From assembly GCA_964563395.1 (NCBI GenBank), contig CAZLWK010000008.1:1-64000 (forward strand): a DNA stretch of 64,000 bases, in the 5' to 3' direction. Under the pieces are notes generated by a model that did no database searches, was not told the DNA's origin, and saw only the letters and a program-made list of their open reading frames with translations. Of the stretch, positions 48,208 to 56,831 are shown in pieces; positions within the stretch are counted from its first letter, which is position 1; every line of letters starts with the position of its first letter. The position numbers were made by a program, and so were the translations under genes. The DNA comes from JBEVOS01 sp964563395 (lineage in GTDB: Bacteria > Pseudomonadota > Alphaproteobacteria > Caulobacterales > Aquidulcibacteraceae).

Positions 48208-50466
48208 ATGGCGCAACACTTCAGGTCGGCCCCGACGCAAAATGCGCTTCCTGGCGCACGCGCGGGCGAGGAAAGCCTCGGGATAGGCGGCTTGCCCATC
48301 GGCCGGCCGAGCAAGGGCGCCATCGCCTTCGTCGCCGGCTTTTTCCTCGCCGCCGCGCTGACCGTGGCGGCTTCGCTTCTGGCCATCTCCACCGGGCGCA
48401 CCAGCGCGACCATGATCTGGCTGATCTCGGCGAGCCTTGTCATCAGCGCCATCCTAGCGGGCATCTTGGCGCATCGTCTGGTGCGCATCGCGCGCCAACG
48501 CCGCTCCGTATCGACCGGCGCGCGCCTGCATTTGCGGTTCGTGTCGTTGTTTTCGCTGGCGGCCGTCGTGCCGGCCGTTCTGGTGGCGGTGTTTCTCGGC
48601 GCGGTGCTCAGCCAGGGCGTGGAGGAATGGTTTTCCAGCCGCGTGAAAACCGCCATCGAGAACGCCGCCAGCGTCGGGCGCTCCTATGTCGACATCGCCA
48701 CCGAAAACCTCAGCGGCGAGGTGTTGGCGATGGCGGAGGATTTGAACCGCGCCAGCGAGGCCATCACCGACGATCCCCAGCGCTATGGACGCTTTTTGGC
48801 GACGCAGGCGGATCGGCGGCTTTTGTCCTCCGCCTACGTGATCGACCGCGCAGGTCTCGTGCTCGCGCGCGCCGAGGCAGGCGGGGCGAGCGCCTATCAC
48901 GCGCCGTCCGCGCAGGCTTTCGCGGACGCCGATCGCGGCCTCGTCTCGATTGGCTTCGAGGACAGCGCCGATGCGATGCGCGGCCTCTACAAACTCACCG
49001 CCTATGAGGGCGCCTATCTCTTCGTAACGCGCGACGTCGAGCCCGGCATGCTGTCGCGGCTGCGCGAATTCGAAAGCGCCGTCGTCGCCTATCGCGAAGC
49101 CGAACAGAGCCGCGGCCGGCGCCAAACGGTGTTCGCGCTCGCCTATATCGCCACCGCGATCCTGGTTCTGCTCGGCGCGGTGTGGCTTGGTCTCGCCAAC
49201 GCCACGCGCATCGCCGAGCCGATCGGGCGCCTCGCGGACGCGGCCCGGCGCGTCTCCACTGGCGATCTGAGCGCGCGCGTCTCCGCCGATCAGGCGCATG
49301 ACGAAGTGGTCGAGCTCACCAGCGCCTTCAACCAAATGACCGCCCAGCTCGATGCGCAGAGGCGCGAGCTCGTCGCCGCGCAGGAAAACGCCGATGCGCG
49401 CGCGCGTTTCATTCAAGCCGTGCTGACGGGCGTCAGCGCCGGCGTGCTCGGCCTTGACCGCGACGGGCGCATCAGCGCGGCCAATCGTTCGGCGGGCCAA
49501 TTGCTGGGCATGGAGGACAGCCCATTGATCGGGCGACGCCTCGTCGATATCGCGCCCGAATTCGCCGACCTTCTGAACAGCGCCACCCCGCAGGGCGAAA
49601 CCCCGCCGCAACGCGTCGATCTCGTGCGCGAGAATTTCTCCGCGCATCTGTCGGTGCGCATGAGCCCGGACGCGGAGACGGGCGGCTTCGTGCTCACCTT
49701 CGACGACATGACCAAGCTGATTTCCGCCCAGCGCCAGGAAGCCTGGAAGGATGTGGCCAGGCGCATCGCGCACGAGATCAAGAATCCGCTGACGCCGATT
49801 CAGCTTTCGGCCGAGCGCCTGCGGCGCAAATATGGCGCGGAGGTGCAGAGCGATCCGGAGACGTTCCAGCGCTGCACCGATACGATCCTGCGTCAGGTGG
49901 CCGATATCGGCCGCATGGTGGATGAATTNNNNNNNNNNCCGACCCCGCGCATGGAATTCGCCGACATGAGCGAGATCGCGCGCGCCAGCGTGTTCGCGCA
50001 GCGCCTTGCCTTCCCCGATATCAAATTCGAGGTCGAGGGCGTTGAGGCGCCGATCGGCCTCATCTGCGATGAGCGTCTCATCGCGCAGAGCCTCACGAAT
50101 CTCTTGAAGAACGCGGCAGAAAGCGTCGGCGCGCGCCGCGCGCGCGACGGCGAGCCGAAAGAGGGCCGCATCAGCTTGCGCCTGCGCGAGCTTGAATATG
50201 GCGTTCAATTCGAAGTCAGCGACAATGGGCTCGGCTTTCCCCAACAGGGGCGAAACCGCTTGATCGAGCCTTATGTGACGACGCGCGCGAAAGGCACGGG
50301 GCTTGGGCTCGCCATTGTGGCGCGCATCGTGGAAGATCATGGCGGTCTCATCGAACTCGATGACGCGCCGCCGCCGGGGCAAGGGGCTGTGGTTCGTTTT
50401 GTGCTGCCAAAGCGGTGGGAGGCGCCAGCCGATCCCACCGCCGAAATCGGCGAGGGAGCGATTTAG
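48208..50466 (+). CDS. ntrY: Sensor histidine kinase NtrY (contains scaffold gap)
   Basis: This membrane kinase of about 752 residues has N-terminal helices (IAFVAGFFLAAALTVAASLLAIS; MIWLISASLVISAILAGILA; LFSLAAVVPAVLVAVFLGAVLS), a periplasmic domain of roughly 200 residues, a helix near 310-330 (FALAYIATAILVLLGAVWLGL), HAMP, PAS (GVLGLDRDGRISAANRSAGQLLGM), and a kinase core with phosphorylated His in RRIAHEIKNPLTPIQLSAERL. The N box is LTNLLKNAAESV and the G box GTGLGLAIV. Ten N at 49929-49938 replace the expected SSFARM-like stretch after MVDEF. ATG 48208 is preferred to a TTG at 48145 that overlaps ntrC. NtrX follows directly. Confidence 0.9.
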   Translation: MAQHFRSAPTQNALPGARAGEESLGIGGLPIGRPSKGAIAFVAGFFLAAALTVAASLLAISTGRTSATMIWLISASLVISAILAGILAHRLVRIARQRRSVSTGARLHLRFVSLFSLAAVVPAVLVAVFLGAVLSQGVEEWFSSRVKTAIENAASVGRSYVDIATENLSGEVLAMAEDLNRASEAITDDPQRYGRFLATQADRRLLSSAYVIDRAGLVLARAEAGGASAYHAPSAQAFADADRGLVSIGFEDSADAMRGLYKLTAYEGAYLFVTRDVEPGMLSRLREFESAVVAYREAEQSRGRRQTVFALAYIATAILVLLGAVWLGLANATRIAEPIGRLADAARRVSTGDLSARVSADQAHDEVVELTSAFNQMTAQLDAQRRELVAAQENADARARFIQAVLTGVSAGVLGLDRDGRISAANRSAGQLLGMEDSPLIGRRLVDIAPEFADLLNSATPQGETPPQRVDLVRENFSAHLSVRMSPDAETGGFVLTFDDMTKLISAQRQEAWKDVARRIAHEIKNPLTPIQLSAERLRRKYGAEVQSDPETFQRCTDTILRQVADIGRMVDEXXXXPTPRMEFADMSEIARASVFAQRLAFPDIKFEVEGVEAPIGLICDERLIAQSLTNLLKNAAESVGARRARDGEPKEGRISLRLRELEYGVQFEVSDNGLGFPQQGRNRLIEPYVTTRAKGTGLGLAIVARIVEDHGGLIELDDAPPPGQGAVVRFVLPKRWEAPADPTAEIGEGAI
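49929..49938. other. Scaffold gap (10 N) inside ntrY
   Basis: Ten N lie between MVDEF and PTPRMEF of NtrY. The family normally has about six residues here, so the true missing length is probably about 19 bases, consistent in frame but not in size with the N run. Confidence 0.95.
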
Positions 50467-51861
50467 ATGGCCTCCGACATTCTCGTCATCGACGACGAAG
50501 CGGATATTCGCGAGCTTGTGTCCGGCATTCTTGAGGATGACGGTCATGCCGTGCGCGCCGCGCGCGACGCCGACGAGGCGCTCGAAGCCGTGCGTCGGCG
50601 CCGGCCCGCGCTCGTCGTGCTCGATATCTGGCTGCAGGGCAGCCGGCTGGACGGCCTCGATCTTCTGTCCATGTTCAAGGAGATCGATTCCGACATGCCC
50701 GTCGTCGTCATCTCCGGCCATGGCACGATCGAGACGGCGGTGGCCGCGATCCGCAAGGGCGCTTACGATTTCATCGAAAAGCCGTTTACAGCCGACCGGC
50801 TCTTGCTGGTCGTTCAACGCGCCTTGGAGGCGGCGCGGCTCAAGCGCGAGAACACGCTCCTCAAGGCGCGCGCCTATGCGGGCGATGAATTGATCGGTTC
50901 TTCCGCGGTGATGGCGCAATTGCGCGCGGCGATCGAACGCGTGGCGCAATCCAATTCGCGCGTCCTGATCGCGGGGCCCGCCGGTTCGGGCAAGGAATTG
51001 ATCGCGCGTCTCGTCCATGAGCGCAGCCCGCGCGGCGCGGGGCCCTTCATCGCCATCAATGCGGCCTCCATCGCGCCCGAACGCATGGAGACGGAGATTT
51101 TCGGCGAGGACGGGCCAGACAATCGCCCGCGCAAGATCGGCGTCTTCGAGCAGGCGCATAATGGCACTCTCTTTCTCGACGAGGTCGGCGATATGCCGCC
51201 CGAAACGCAATCCAAAATCCTGCGCGTGCTGGTCGATCAGCGCTTTCGGCGCTTGAACGGGGGCGCCGATGTGCAAGTCAATGTGCGCGTCGTCTCCTCC
51301 ACCTCGCGCGATCTGCGCGGCGATATCGAGCAGGGACGGTTTCGCGAGGATCTCTTTCACCGCTTGAACGTGGTGCCGCTGCGCGCGCCAAGTCTGGCTG
51401 AGCGGCGCGAGGATATTCCAGAACTGGCTTCCTATTTCGTCGCCCGTCTCGCCGGCGCCTCGGGCCTTGCGGTGCGTGAAATCGGCGAAGACGCCATGGC
51501 GGCGCTGCAATCGGCCGATTGGCCGGGCAATGTGCGCCAATTGCGCAACGTGATCGAACGAATCCTTATCTTGGCCGGCGGCGATCCGACGTTGCCCGTC
51601 ACCGTGGACGCGCTCCCGCCGGAGGCGTGGCCTTCCGCTGGGTTCTCGCAGCATCAGGGCCTCCAGGAAGTGATTGGCATGCCGCTGCGCGATGCGCGCG
51701 AGCGGTTCGAGCGTGAGTATCTCAATGTGCAGATCACGCGATTTGGCGGAAACATTTCGCGCACGGCGGCCTTCATCGGCATGGAGCGGTCAGCGCTGCA
51801 TCGTAAGCTGAAATCGCTGGGTGTGGATGCGCCGGGCCGTCTCCCCGGCGAGAGCGAATGA
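50467..51861 (+). CDS. ntrX: Response regulator NtrX, GAFTGA-less
   Basis: This 464-residue protein has a receiver domain (phospho-Asp54 in VVLDIWLQG), an AAA+ domain (Walker A GPAGSGKE; Walker B GTLFLDEVGDMPPETQSKILRVL), and a C-terminal Fis-type HTH (GNISRTAAFIGMERSALHRKL). In place of GAFTGA the L1 loop reads FGEDGPDNRPRKIGVFEQA, as is known for NtrX of other alphaproteobacteria. The partner kinase NtrY lies directly upstream without a gap. The NtrYX pair links redox, envelope or nitrogen signals to gene control. ATG 50467 is the start; an ATGA overlaps the aminotransferase gene. Confidence 0.95.
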   Translation: MASDILVIDDEADIRELVSGILEDDGHAVRAARDADEALEAVRRRRPALVVLDIWLQGSRLDGLDLLSMFKEIDSDMPVVVISGHGTIETAVAAIRKGAYDFIEKPFTADRLLLVVQRALEAARLKRENTLLKARAYAGDELIGSSAVMAQLRAAIERVAQSNSRVLIAGPAGSGKELIARLVHERSPRGAGPFIAINAASIAPERMETEIFGEDGPDNRPRKIGVFEQAHNGTLFLDEVGDMPPETQSKILRVLVDQRFRRLNGGADVQVNVRVVSSTSRDLRGDIEQGRFREDLFHRLNVVPLRAPSLAERREDIPELASYFVARLAGASGLAVREIGEDAMAALQSADWPGNVRQLRNVIERILILAGGDPTLPVTVDALPPEAWPSAGFSQHQGLQEVIGMPLRDARERFEREYLNVQITRFGGNISRTAAFIGMERSALHRKLKSLGVDAPGRLPGESE

Positions 51862-52715
51862 GCCGCATCGCCTATGTGAACGGCCGCTACGCATCGCTGG
51901 GCGCGCCCGCCATCGCCATTGAGGACCGCGCCGTGCAATTCGGCGATTCCATCTATGAGGTGTGGAGCCTTAGAGGCGGCGCGCTCCAGGATGAGGCCGG
52001 CCATTTCGCGCGCCTGTGGCGCTCCTTGCGAGAGATACGCATCGCCGCGCCGATGAGCGAAGGCGCCTTGCGGGTGGTGCTCATGGAGACGGCGCGGCGC
52101 AACCGGGTGCGCGACGGCCTTGTCTATCTGCAGATCAGCCGGGGCGTGGCGCGCCGTGATCACGCCTTTCCCAATCCGCCGCCCGCGCCCACCTTGATCG
52201 TCACGGCGAGTTCTTTGGCGCCAAGGATTTTGGCGCAGCGCGCGCGCGGTGTCGGCGTGATCACGCGGCGCGACGAGCGCTGGGCGCGCGCCGACATCAA
52301 GAGCACGAACCTCCTGGCCAATGTGTTGGGCAAGGAGGCCGCGCGCGCGGAAGGCGCGTTCGAGGTCTGGTTCACGGACGGGGACGGCCTTGTCACGGAA
52401 GGCGCCTCGTCGAACGCCTGGATCGTCGACGCGGCCGGCGTCCTGCGCACGCGGCCTCTGTCCCATCACATCCTGCCGGGCGTGACGCGCGCGCGGATTC
52501 TGGATTTGGCCGCCTTGATGCAGATCAAGGTGGAGGAACGCGCCTTCAGCGTCGAAGAGGCGAAAGAGGCGCGCGAGGCGTTTCTCACCTCCGCGACGAA
52601 CATTGCCGTGCCCGTAATCCGTATTGACGGCGTCCCGGTGGGCGAGGGTCGGCCGGGCCCCGTCGCTAGGGCGCTGCGTGGCGCATATTTCGGCGCCGCG
52701 ACGGCGGAAGGCTGA
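51858..52715 (+). CDS. dat: Class IV aminotransferase (D-amino acid aminotransferase-like)
   Basis: This 285-residue PLP enzyme has RIAYVNGRYASLGAPAIAIEDRAVQFGDSIYEVWSLRGG, LVYLQISRGVARRDHAFP, and the PLP lysine region ADIKSTNLLANVLGKEAARAEGAFEVWF with TDGDGLVTEGASSNAWIVD, ending HHILPGVTRARILDLA. These match D-alanine aminotransferase/branched-chain family members, which supply D-amino acids for the cell wall. D-specificity is an inference from family and location between ntrX and hfq in relatives. It overlaps ntrX by ATGA. Confidence 0.9.
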   Translation: MSRIAYVNGRYASLGAPAIAIEDRAVQFGDSIYEVWSLRGGALQDEAGHFARLWRSLREIRIAAPMSEGALRVVLMETARRNRVRDGLVYLQISRGVARRDHAFPNPPPAPTLIVTASSLAPRILAQRARGVGVITRRDERWARADIKSTNLLANVLGKEAARAEGAFEVWFTDGDGLVTEGASSNAWIVDAAGVLRTRPLSHHILPGVTRARILDLAALMQIKVEERAFSVEEAKEAREAFLTSATNIAVPVIRIDGVPVGEGRPGPVARALRGAYFGAATAEG

Positions 52716-52811
52716 AGCGCGCGTTTGCAGGTTGCGGCAACGCGGCGCGGCGGGATAAGACAGCGCCGGCCGCCGCGGCAGGCGCGGGGCTCAATAAGAA
52801 AAGCTGCGCCC

Positions 52812-53063
52812 ATGGATAAGAAGCAAAACTTGCAGGACACGTTCCTGAACGCCGTCCGTAAAGCCAAAACGCCCCTGACCATCTTCCTCGTGAATGGCGT
52901 GAAATTGCAGGGCGTGGTGACCTGGTTCGACAATTTCTGCGTCCTTCTCCGGCGCGACGGCCAGGTGCAGCTCGTCTATAAGCACGCGATCTCGACGATC
53001 ATGCCGGGCCAGCCGGTGCAGCTGTATGAAATCGACAAAGCCATGGAAGAAGCCGACGCCTGA
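52812..53063 (+). CDS. hfq: RNA chaperone Hfq
   Basis: This 83-residue protein has the Sm1 motif NGVKLQGVVTWFDNFCVLLRRDGQVQLVYKHAISTI, with the YKHAIS signature of the proximal RNA-binding site, and a short tail (MEEADA), as in alphaproteobacteria. Hfq forms hexamers that pair small RNAs with mRNAs. The distance to the previous gene is 96 bases and includes a possible promoter (TTGCGG at 52732, GATAAG at 52754, spaced by 16). The start is ATG 52812; an upstream open frame from 52725 is unlikely. hflX follows. Confidence 0.97.
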   Translation: MDKKQNLQDTFLNAVRKAKTPLTIFLVNGVKLQGVVTWFDNFCVLLRRDGQVQLVYKHAISTIMPGQPVQLYEIDKAMEEADA

Positions 53064-53109
53064 TCGGCGCGATGATGAAATCGGCGGCGAAGGCCCGCCT
53101 CCTCAAGAT

Positions 53110-54393
53110 GTGAACCGCGCCATCGTCGTGCGCCCGCGCCATGGGCAGAGCGCGCGCGATGAAGAGGTGCGTCTGGCCGAGGCTTGCGGTCTGGCCGTCG
53201 CGCTCGATCTCGAGGTGGCGCGCAAGCGTGTCGCGCCGCTGCGCCGGTTCGATCCGGGAACCTATTTCGGCGCGGGGATCGTTGAGAGGCTCGCCGAGGA
53301 GGTGCGCGCGGACGGCGCCGGTATCGTCATCGTCGATTCCGCGCTCTCGCCCGTGCAGCAGCGCAATCTTGAGCGGGCGTTGAACGCGAAGGTGGTCGAC
53401 CGCACCGGCCTTATCCTTGAAATTTTCGCGCGCCGCGCGCGCACGCGCGAGGGCCGCCTGCAGGTCGAGCTCGCGCGGCTCGCCTATGAGCGCTCGCGTC
53501 TCGTGCGCACCTGGACGCACTTGGAGCGCCAGCGCGGCGGTCTTGGCAAGACGGGCGGGCCCGGCGAAACCCAGATCGAACTCGACCGGCGACAAATCGC
53601 GGACCGCATCGTGCGGCTGAAACGCGATCTTGAGGACGTGCGCCGCACGCGCGGCCTGCAGAGGCGCGCGCGGGCGCGGGCGCGGCTGCCGGCGGTGGTG
53701 CTCGTGGGCTATACCAATGCGGGCAAGTCGAGCCTCTTCAACACGCTCACGCGCGCGGGCGTCCTGGCCAAGGACATGCCCTTCGCCACGCTCGATCCCA
53801 CGGCGCGCCTCGTGAAGCTGCCGAGCGGGCGCCAAATCATTCTGTCCGACACGGTTGGCTTCATCACCGATCTGCCGACCGAATTGATCGCCGCGTTCCG
53901 CGCAACGCTCGAAGCGGTGACGGAGGCTGATCTCGTCTTGCACGTGCGCGACATCGCCCACCCCGAAACAGAAGCGCAGCGCGAGGACGTGCTGGCCGTG
54001 CTCGATCACCTCGAGCGGGAGGAGACGCGTCCGCGCCCGCCGATGCTGGAGGTTTGGAACAAGCTCGATCTTTTAAGCCCAGATCAGCGCGCGGCGCGCC
54101 TTGAGCGCGCCGCGGCCGGCGCCGATGCGGAGGCGCTGCCGGTTTCGGCGCTGACGGGTGAGGGGATGGATTCCTTGCTCGCGGCGATTGATCGCGCCGC
54201 CTTCGGGGCGACGCGCCTCGTCGCGTTCACGCTCGCACCCGACGATGGACGCGCGCGCGCGCGCATCGCCGCGGCGGGACGCATCGTGTCGGAGGATGTC
54301 GATGAGGATGGACGCATGTCGCTCACGGCTGAGCTGAGCGTCGCGGACGCCGCGCGCCTGGCCGGTCCAGGCGATCAGATCGCCGCGGAATGA
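53110..54393 (+). CDS. hflX: Ribosome-associated GTPase HflX
   Basis: This protein of about 427 residues has the HflX N-domain (RAIVVRPRHG, LAEACGLAVALDLEVARKRVAPLRRFDPGTYFGAGIVERLAEEV, LSPVQQRNLERALNAKVVDRTGLILEIFARRARTREGRLQVELARLAYERSRL), then GGPGETQIELDRR, the GTPase G1 GYTNAGKSS, G3 DTVGFITDLP, and G4 NKLD. HflX binds stalled or heat-damaged ribosomes. The start is uncertain: GTG 53110 begins the conserved part, while an ATG at 53026 lies inside hfq. The 18-base palindrome around its stop is shared with the convergent gene. Confidence 0.92.
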   Translation: MNRAIVVRPRHGQSARDEEVRLAEACGLAVALDLEVARKRVAPLRRFDPGTYFGAGIVERLAEEVRADGAGIVIVDSALSPVQQRNLERALNAKVVDRTGLILEIFARRARTREGRLQVELARLAYERSRLVRTWTHLERQRGGLGKTGGPGETQIELDRRQIADRIVRLKRDLEDVRRTRGLQRRARARARLPAVVLVGYTNAGKSSLFNTLTRAGVLAKDMPFATLDPTARLVKLPSGRQIILSDTVGFITDLPTELIAAFRATLEAVTEADLVLHVRDIAHPETEAQREDVLAVLDHLEREETRPRPPMLEVWNKLDLLSPDQRAARLERAAAGADAEALPVSALTGEGMDSLLAAIDRAAFGATRLVAFTLAPDDGRARARIAAAGRIVSEDVDEDGRMSLTAELSVADAARLAGPGDQIAAE

Positions 54394-54407
54394 GCGCGCG
54401 CGCTCAT
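54390..54407. repeat. 18-base perfect palindrome spanning two convergent stops
   Basis: ATGAGCGCGCGCGCTCAT is its own reverse complement. It holds the hflX TGA (54391-54393) and the TGA of the opposite-strand gene (54404-54406). It may slow polymerase or simply reflect CG-rich repeats. Confidence 0.5.
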
Positions 54408-55075
54408 GGTATGGGCGCGCCGCCGCACATGCGCTTCTTGATCGCCCACCAGACGCGATAGGCCTGCACTTGAGCCGGCCAGACGAGCGTGCGCTGATCG
54501 ATCGTGCGCTTGTTCTGAAAATCCTTATCGCGCCAGATGACGAGCATTTGCGGGAGCACCTCTAGCGCGCGGATGCGCGCGGCCAGCCGGCGCGCATAGA
54601 GCGCCGGATCCTGAGCCGCGCGGCGCAACGCTTCGAGCCGATAGGCGAGACCGCGATTGCCCTCATGGAGAAAATTCCTCGGCGCGCAGGTCTTTTGCGC
54701 CGAAGCAGCCGATGCGCGCAGCGGCGTCGACAAGGGCGGCGCGCAGCGCCAGGTCCCCGGCGCCTCGGACCAGCGCGGGCGCGCCGCGCCTGTCTTCGGC
54801 GCCCGCTCGCTCCACGCGCCGAAGCCTTGCACGGTGACGACAAGCGGTTCCAGCATGTCCGCTTCGATCAGCAGAAGGCGGCGCGCCAAAGCTTCCAGCA
54901 CGCGCAGGAAGAACGAAAGCAGCCGGCGCACGTCGCCTGCGAGCGGCGGGGCGAGCGCGAGATCGCGCGGCTCGCCATAGAAATCGCACAGATAAGCCAG
55001 CACGCGCCGAAAGGCGGGCCAGCCGTCGTCTGACTTTAGAAAATCCGGATCGGGCGGGGGCAGGTCGAAGGACAT
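54404..55075 (-). CDS. Hypothetical protein, possibly carrying two compensating frameshifts
   Basis: This protein of about 223 residues begins MSFDLPPPDPDFLKSDDGWPAFRRVLAYLCDFYGE and ends QKRTIDQ-like, then LVWPAQVQAYRVWWAIKKRM. No family is recognised, and no signal peptide or membrane helix is seen. Between about residues 90 and 140 the frame reads as a low-complexity Ala/Pro/Ser/Arg/Trp stretch (TGAARPRWSEAPGTWRC), whereas a neighbouring frame in the same bases gives a protein-like GDLALRAALVDAAARIGC. That is the pattern of two nearby frameshifts. It is convergent with hflX and 56 bases upstream of the Moco operon end. Confidence 0.6.
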   Translation of the reverse strand: MSFDLPPPDPDFLKSDDGWPAFRRVLAYLCDFYGEPRDLALAPPLAGDVRRLLSFFLRVLEALARRLLLIEADMLEPLVVTVQGFGAWSERAPKTGAARPRWSEAPGTWRCAPPLSTPLRASAASAQKTCAPRNFLHEGNRGLAYRLEALRRAAQDPALYARRLAARIRALEVLPQMLVIWRDKDFQNKRTIDQRTLVWPAQVQAYRVWWAIKKRMCGGAPIP

Positions 55076-55131
55076 GCGCCGAGCTTAAGCGGGCGCGCGG
55101 GCAGGTCGGATAAGCGCGCCGCGATCAAACG

Positions 55132-56340
55132 CTAACGGCCGAGGCGCAGGATATCGATGCGCGCGCCCGCATCGAGCGCGGGCGTATCCGGCGCAAGGCG
55201 GATCAGCGCGTCGGCGTCGCGAAACACTGAAAGCAGCGATGAATCCTGCGCTTCGAACGGCGTTGCGATTTGCCGGCCCGCCTCATCCACGGAGAGACGC
55301 GCGCGCACATAATGTTCGCGCGGCCCGTTTTTCGACACGCGTCCGCCCAGGATCGCCGGTTGAAGCGCGAAGCGGCTCTCCGCGCCCTGCATGGCGGCGA
55401 GGATCGGCTCAAGAAACACATAGGCGCAGGCGAGCGCGGAGGCCGGGTTGCCCGGCAAGCCAAGCACGGGCTTGCCCGCAACGCGGCCGAACCAGACCGG
55501 TTTGCCCGGCCGCATCGCCGCGCGCTCGACGATGAGTTCAAGGCCAAGCGTGGCGAGCGCGGGCTTGACGAGGTCATGATCGCCCACGGAGGCGCCGCCG
55601 ATCGTGATCAACAGATCGCCCCAAGCGAAGCCGTCGCGCGCCGCCTCGGCGATCGCCGCGATCGAATCTCCGCGCGGCGCAAGGCGCTTTGGCGCGCCGC
55701 CCCAGGCGCGGATCAGACCGCCCAGGCCAAAGCTCACGGACTCAAAAATCTGATGCGGACCGGCCGGCATGCCCGGCGGCACGATCTCATCGCCAGTGGC
55801 GAGCAGCATGACGCGCGGCGCGCGCGCGACCTTGAGCGCGGCTTCGCCGCGCGCGGCCGCGAGCGCGAGCGCAACGCCGTCGAGCCGCGCGCCGCGCCGC
55901 AACAAAAGATCGCCGGCTTTGAAATCGACGCTGCGCGGGCGCACGTGCTGGCCGATGGGCGTTGCGGGAATGTGAGCGATGTCGCCCTCGCGGCGCACAT
56001 CCTCCTGAATGGCGACGCAATCGGCGCCCTCCGGCATCGGTGCGCCGGTGAAGATGCGCGCGCATTCCCCGCTTTCAAGCGCACGCGCGAGCCCCGCGCC
56101 CGCGGCCGCTTCGCCGATCAGAGTAAGCGCGCCGGGCGAATCGGCGCTGTTGAGCGCATAGCCGTCCATCGCCGATGCCGCGAAGGGCGGCTGATCGCGC
56201 GCGGCGATCACGTCCTCGGCCAGGATGCGCGCGAACGCGTCCTCCAGCGCCACGGCTTCAGCGGCGCCGAGCGGCGCGATATTGTCCAACATGCGCGCCC
56301 GCGCCGCCGCCACGGACGCGTTGCGCAGCGGCTCAGCCAT
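55132..56340 (-). CDS. moeA: Molybdopterin molybdenumtransferase MoeA
   Basis: This 402-residue enzyme inserts molybdenum into adenylated molybdopterin. Domains visible are VALEDAFARILAEDVIAARDQPPFAASAMDGYAL, GARIFTGAPMPEGADCVAIQE, VMLLATGDEIVPPG, ITIGGASVGDHDLVKPAL, and GKPVLGLPGNPASALACAYVFLEPIL, in the MoeA order with a C-terminal domain (APDTPALDAGARIDIL). It is the last gene of the minus-strand Moco operon mobA-moaA-moaD-moaE-moaB-moaC-moeA. ATG 56340 overlaps the moaC gene by eight bases. Confidence 0.95.
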   Translation of the reverse strand: MAEPLRNASVAAARARMLDNIAPLGAAEAVALEDAFARILAEDVIAARDQPPFAASAMDGYALNSADSPGALTLIGEAAAGAGLARALESGECARIFTGAPMPEGADCVAIQEDVRREGDIAHIPATPIGQHVRPRSVDFKAGDLLLRRGARLDGVALALAAARGEAALKVARAPRVMLLATGDEIVPPGMPAGPHQIFESVSFGLGGLIRAWGGAPKRLAPRGDSIAAIAEAARDGFAWGDLLITIGGASVGDHDLVKPALATLGLELIVERAAMRPGKPVWFGRVAGKPVLGLPGNPASALACAYVFLEPILAAMQGAESRFALQPAILGGRVSKNGPREHYVRARLSVDEAGRQIATPFEAQDSSLLSVFRDADALIRLAPDTPALDAGARIDILRLGR

Positions 56341-56821
56341 CGTCGCGCGTTTCTTCGGCGTGATAATCGCCGCGTGCGCCGCCGGTCTTTTCGATGAGGC
56401 GCACATCCTCGATCACCATCGCGCGATCGACCGCCTTGAGCATGTCATAGATGGTGAGGCAGGCCACCGAGACGGCGGTGAGCGCCTCCATCTCCACGCC
56501 GGTTTGGCCTTGCGTCTTGACGATCGCTTCGACGCCGAGCGCGCCGTCGTGCGGAATGACCGAGACCTTCACGCTCGTCAGCGCGAGCGGATGGCACAGC
56601 GGAATGAGATCGGCCGTGTGCTTGGCCGCCATAACGCCGGCGATCTCGGCGGCCGCGCGCACGTCGCCTTTCTTGCCATCGCCTGACAGCGCCAGCGCAT
56701 AAGCCGCTTCGCTCATGCGCACGCGCCCACGCGCGCGCGCGGTGCGGGTTGTGATGGCCTTGTCCGACACGTCGACCATGCGGGCGCGGCCTTCGGAATC
56801 GATATGGGTGAGCTTGCTCAT
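56333..56821 (-). CDS. moaC: Cyclic pyranopterin monophosphate synthase MoaC
   Basis: This 162-residue enzyme converts the MoaA product to cyclic pyranopterin phosphate. Motifs are MSKLTHIDSEGRARMVDVSDKAITTRTARARGRV, IAGVMAAKHTADLIPLCHPLALTSVKV, and TGVEMEALTAVSVACLTIYDMLKAVDRAM, with the catalytic Lys/Asp in AVDRAM... and the LCHPL loop. The length matches the family. The start is ATG 56821, ten bases after the moaB stop. It overlaps moeA by eight bases, consistent with operon coupling. Confidence 0.96.
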   Translation of the reverse strand: MSKLTHIDSEGRARMVDVSDKAITTRTARARGRVRMSEAAYALALSGDGKKGDVRAAAEIAGVMAAKHTADLIPLCHPLALTSVKVSVIPHDGALGVEAIVKTQGQTGVEMEALTAVSVACLTIYDMLKAVDRAMVIEDVRLIEKTGGARGDYHAEETRDDG

Positions 56822-56831
56822 CGCCGCTTGT

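Noticed and set aside
48454..51654. A 1066-codon open frame on the minus strand across ntrY and ntrX
   Set aside because: It is a mirror of strongly biased GC-rich codons in the two sense genes. It has no family motifs, and it runs straight through the scaffold gap.
53026..53109. Start of hflX at ATG 53026 inside hfq
   Set aside because: The first residues would be a shifted reading of hfq, and conserved HflX sequence begins only after GTG 53110. It is kept as an alternative only.
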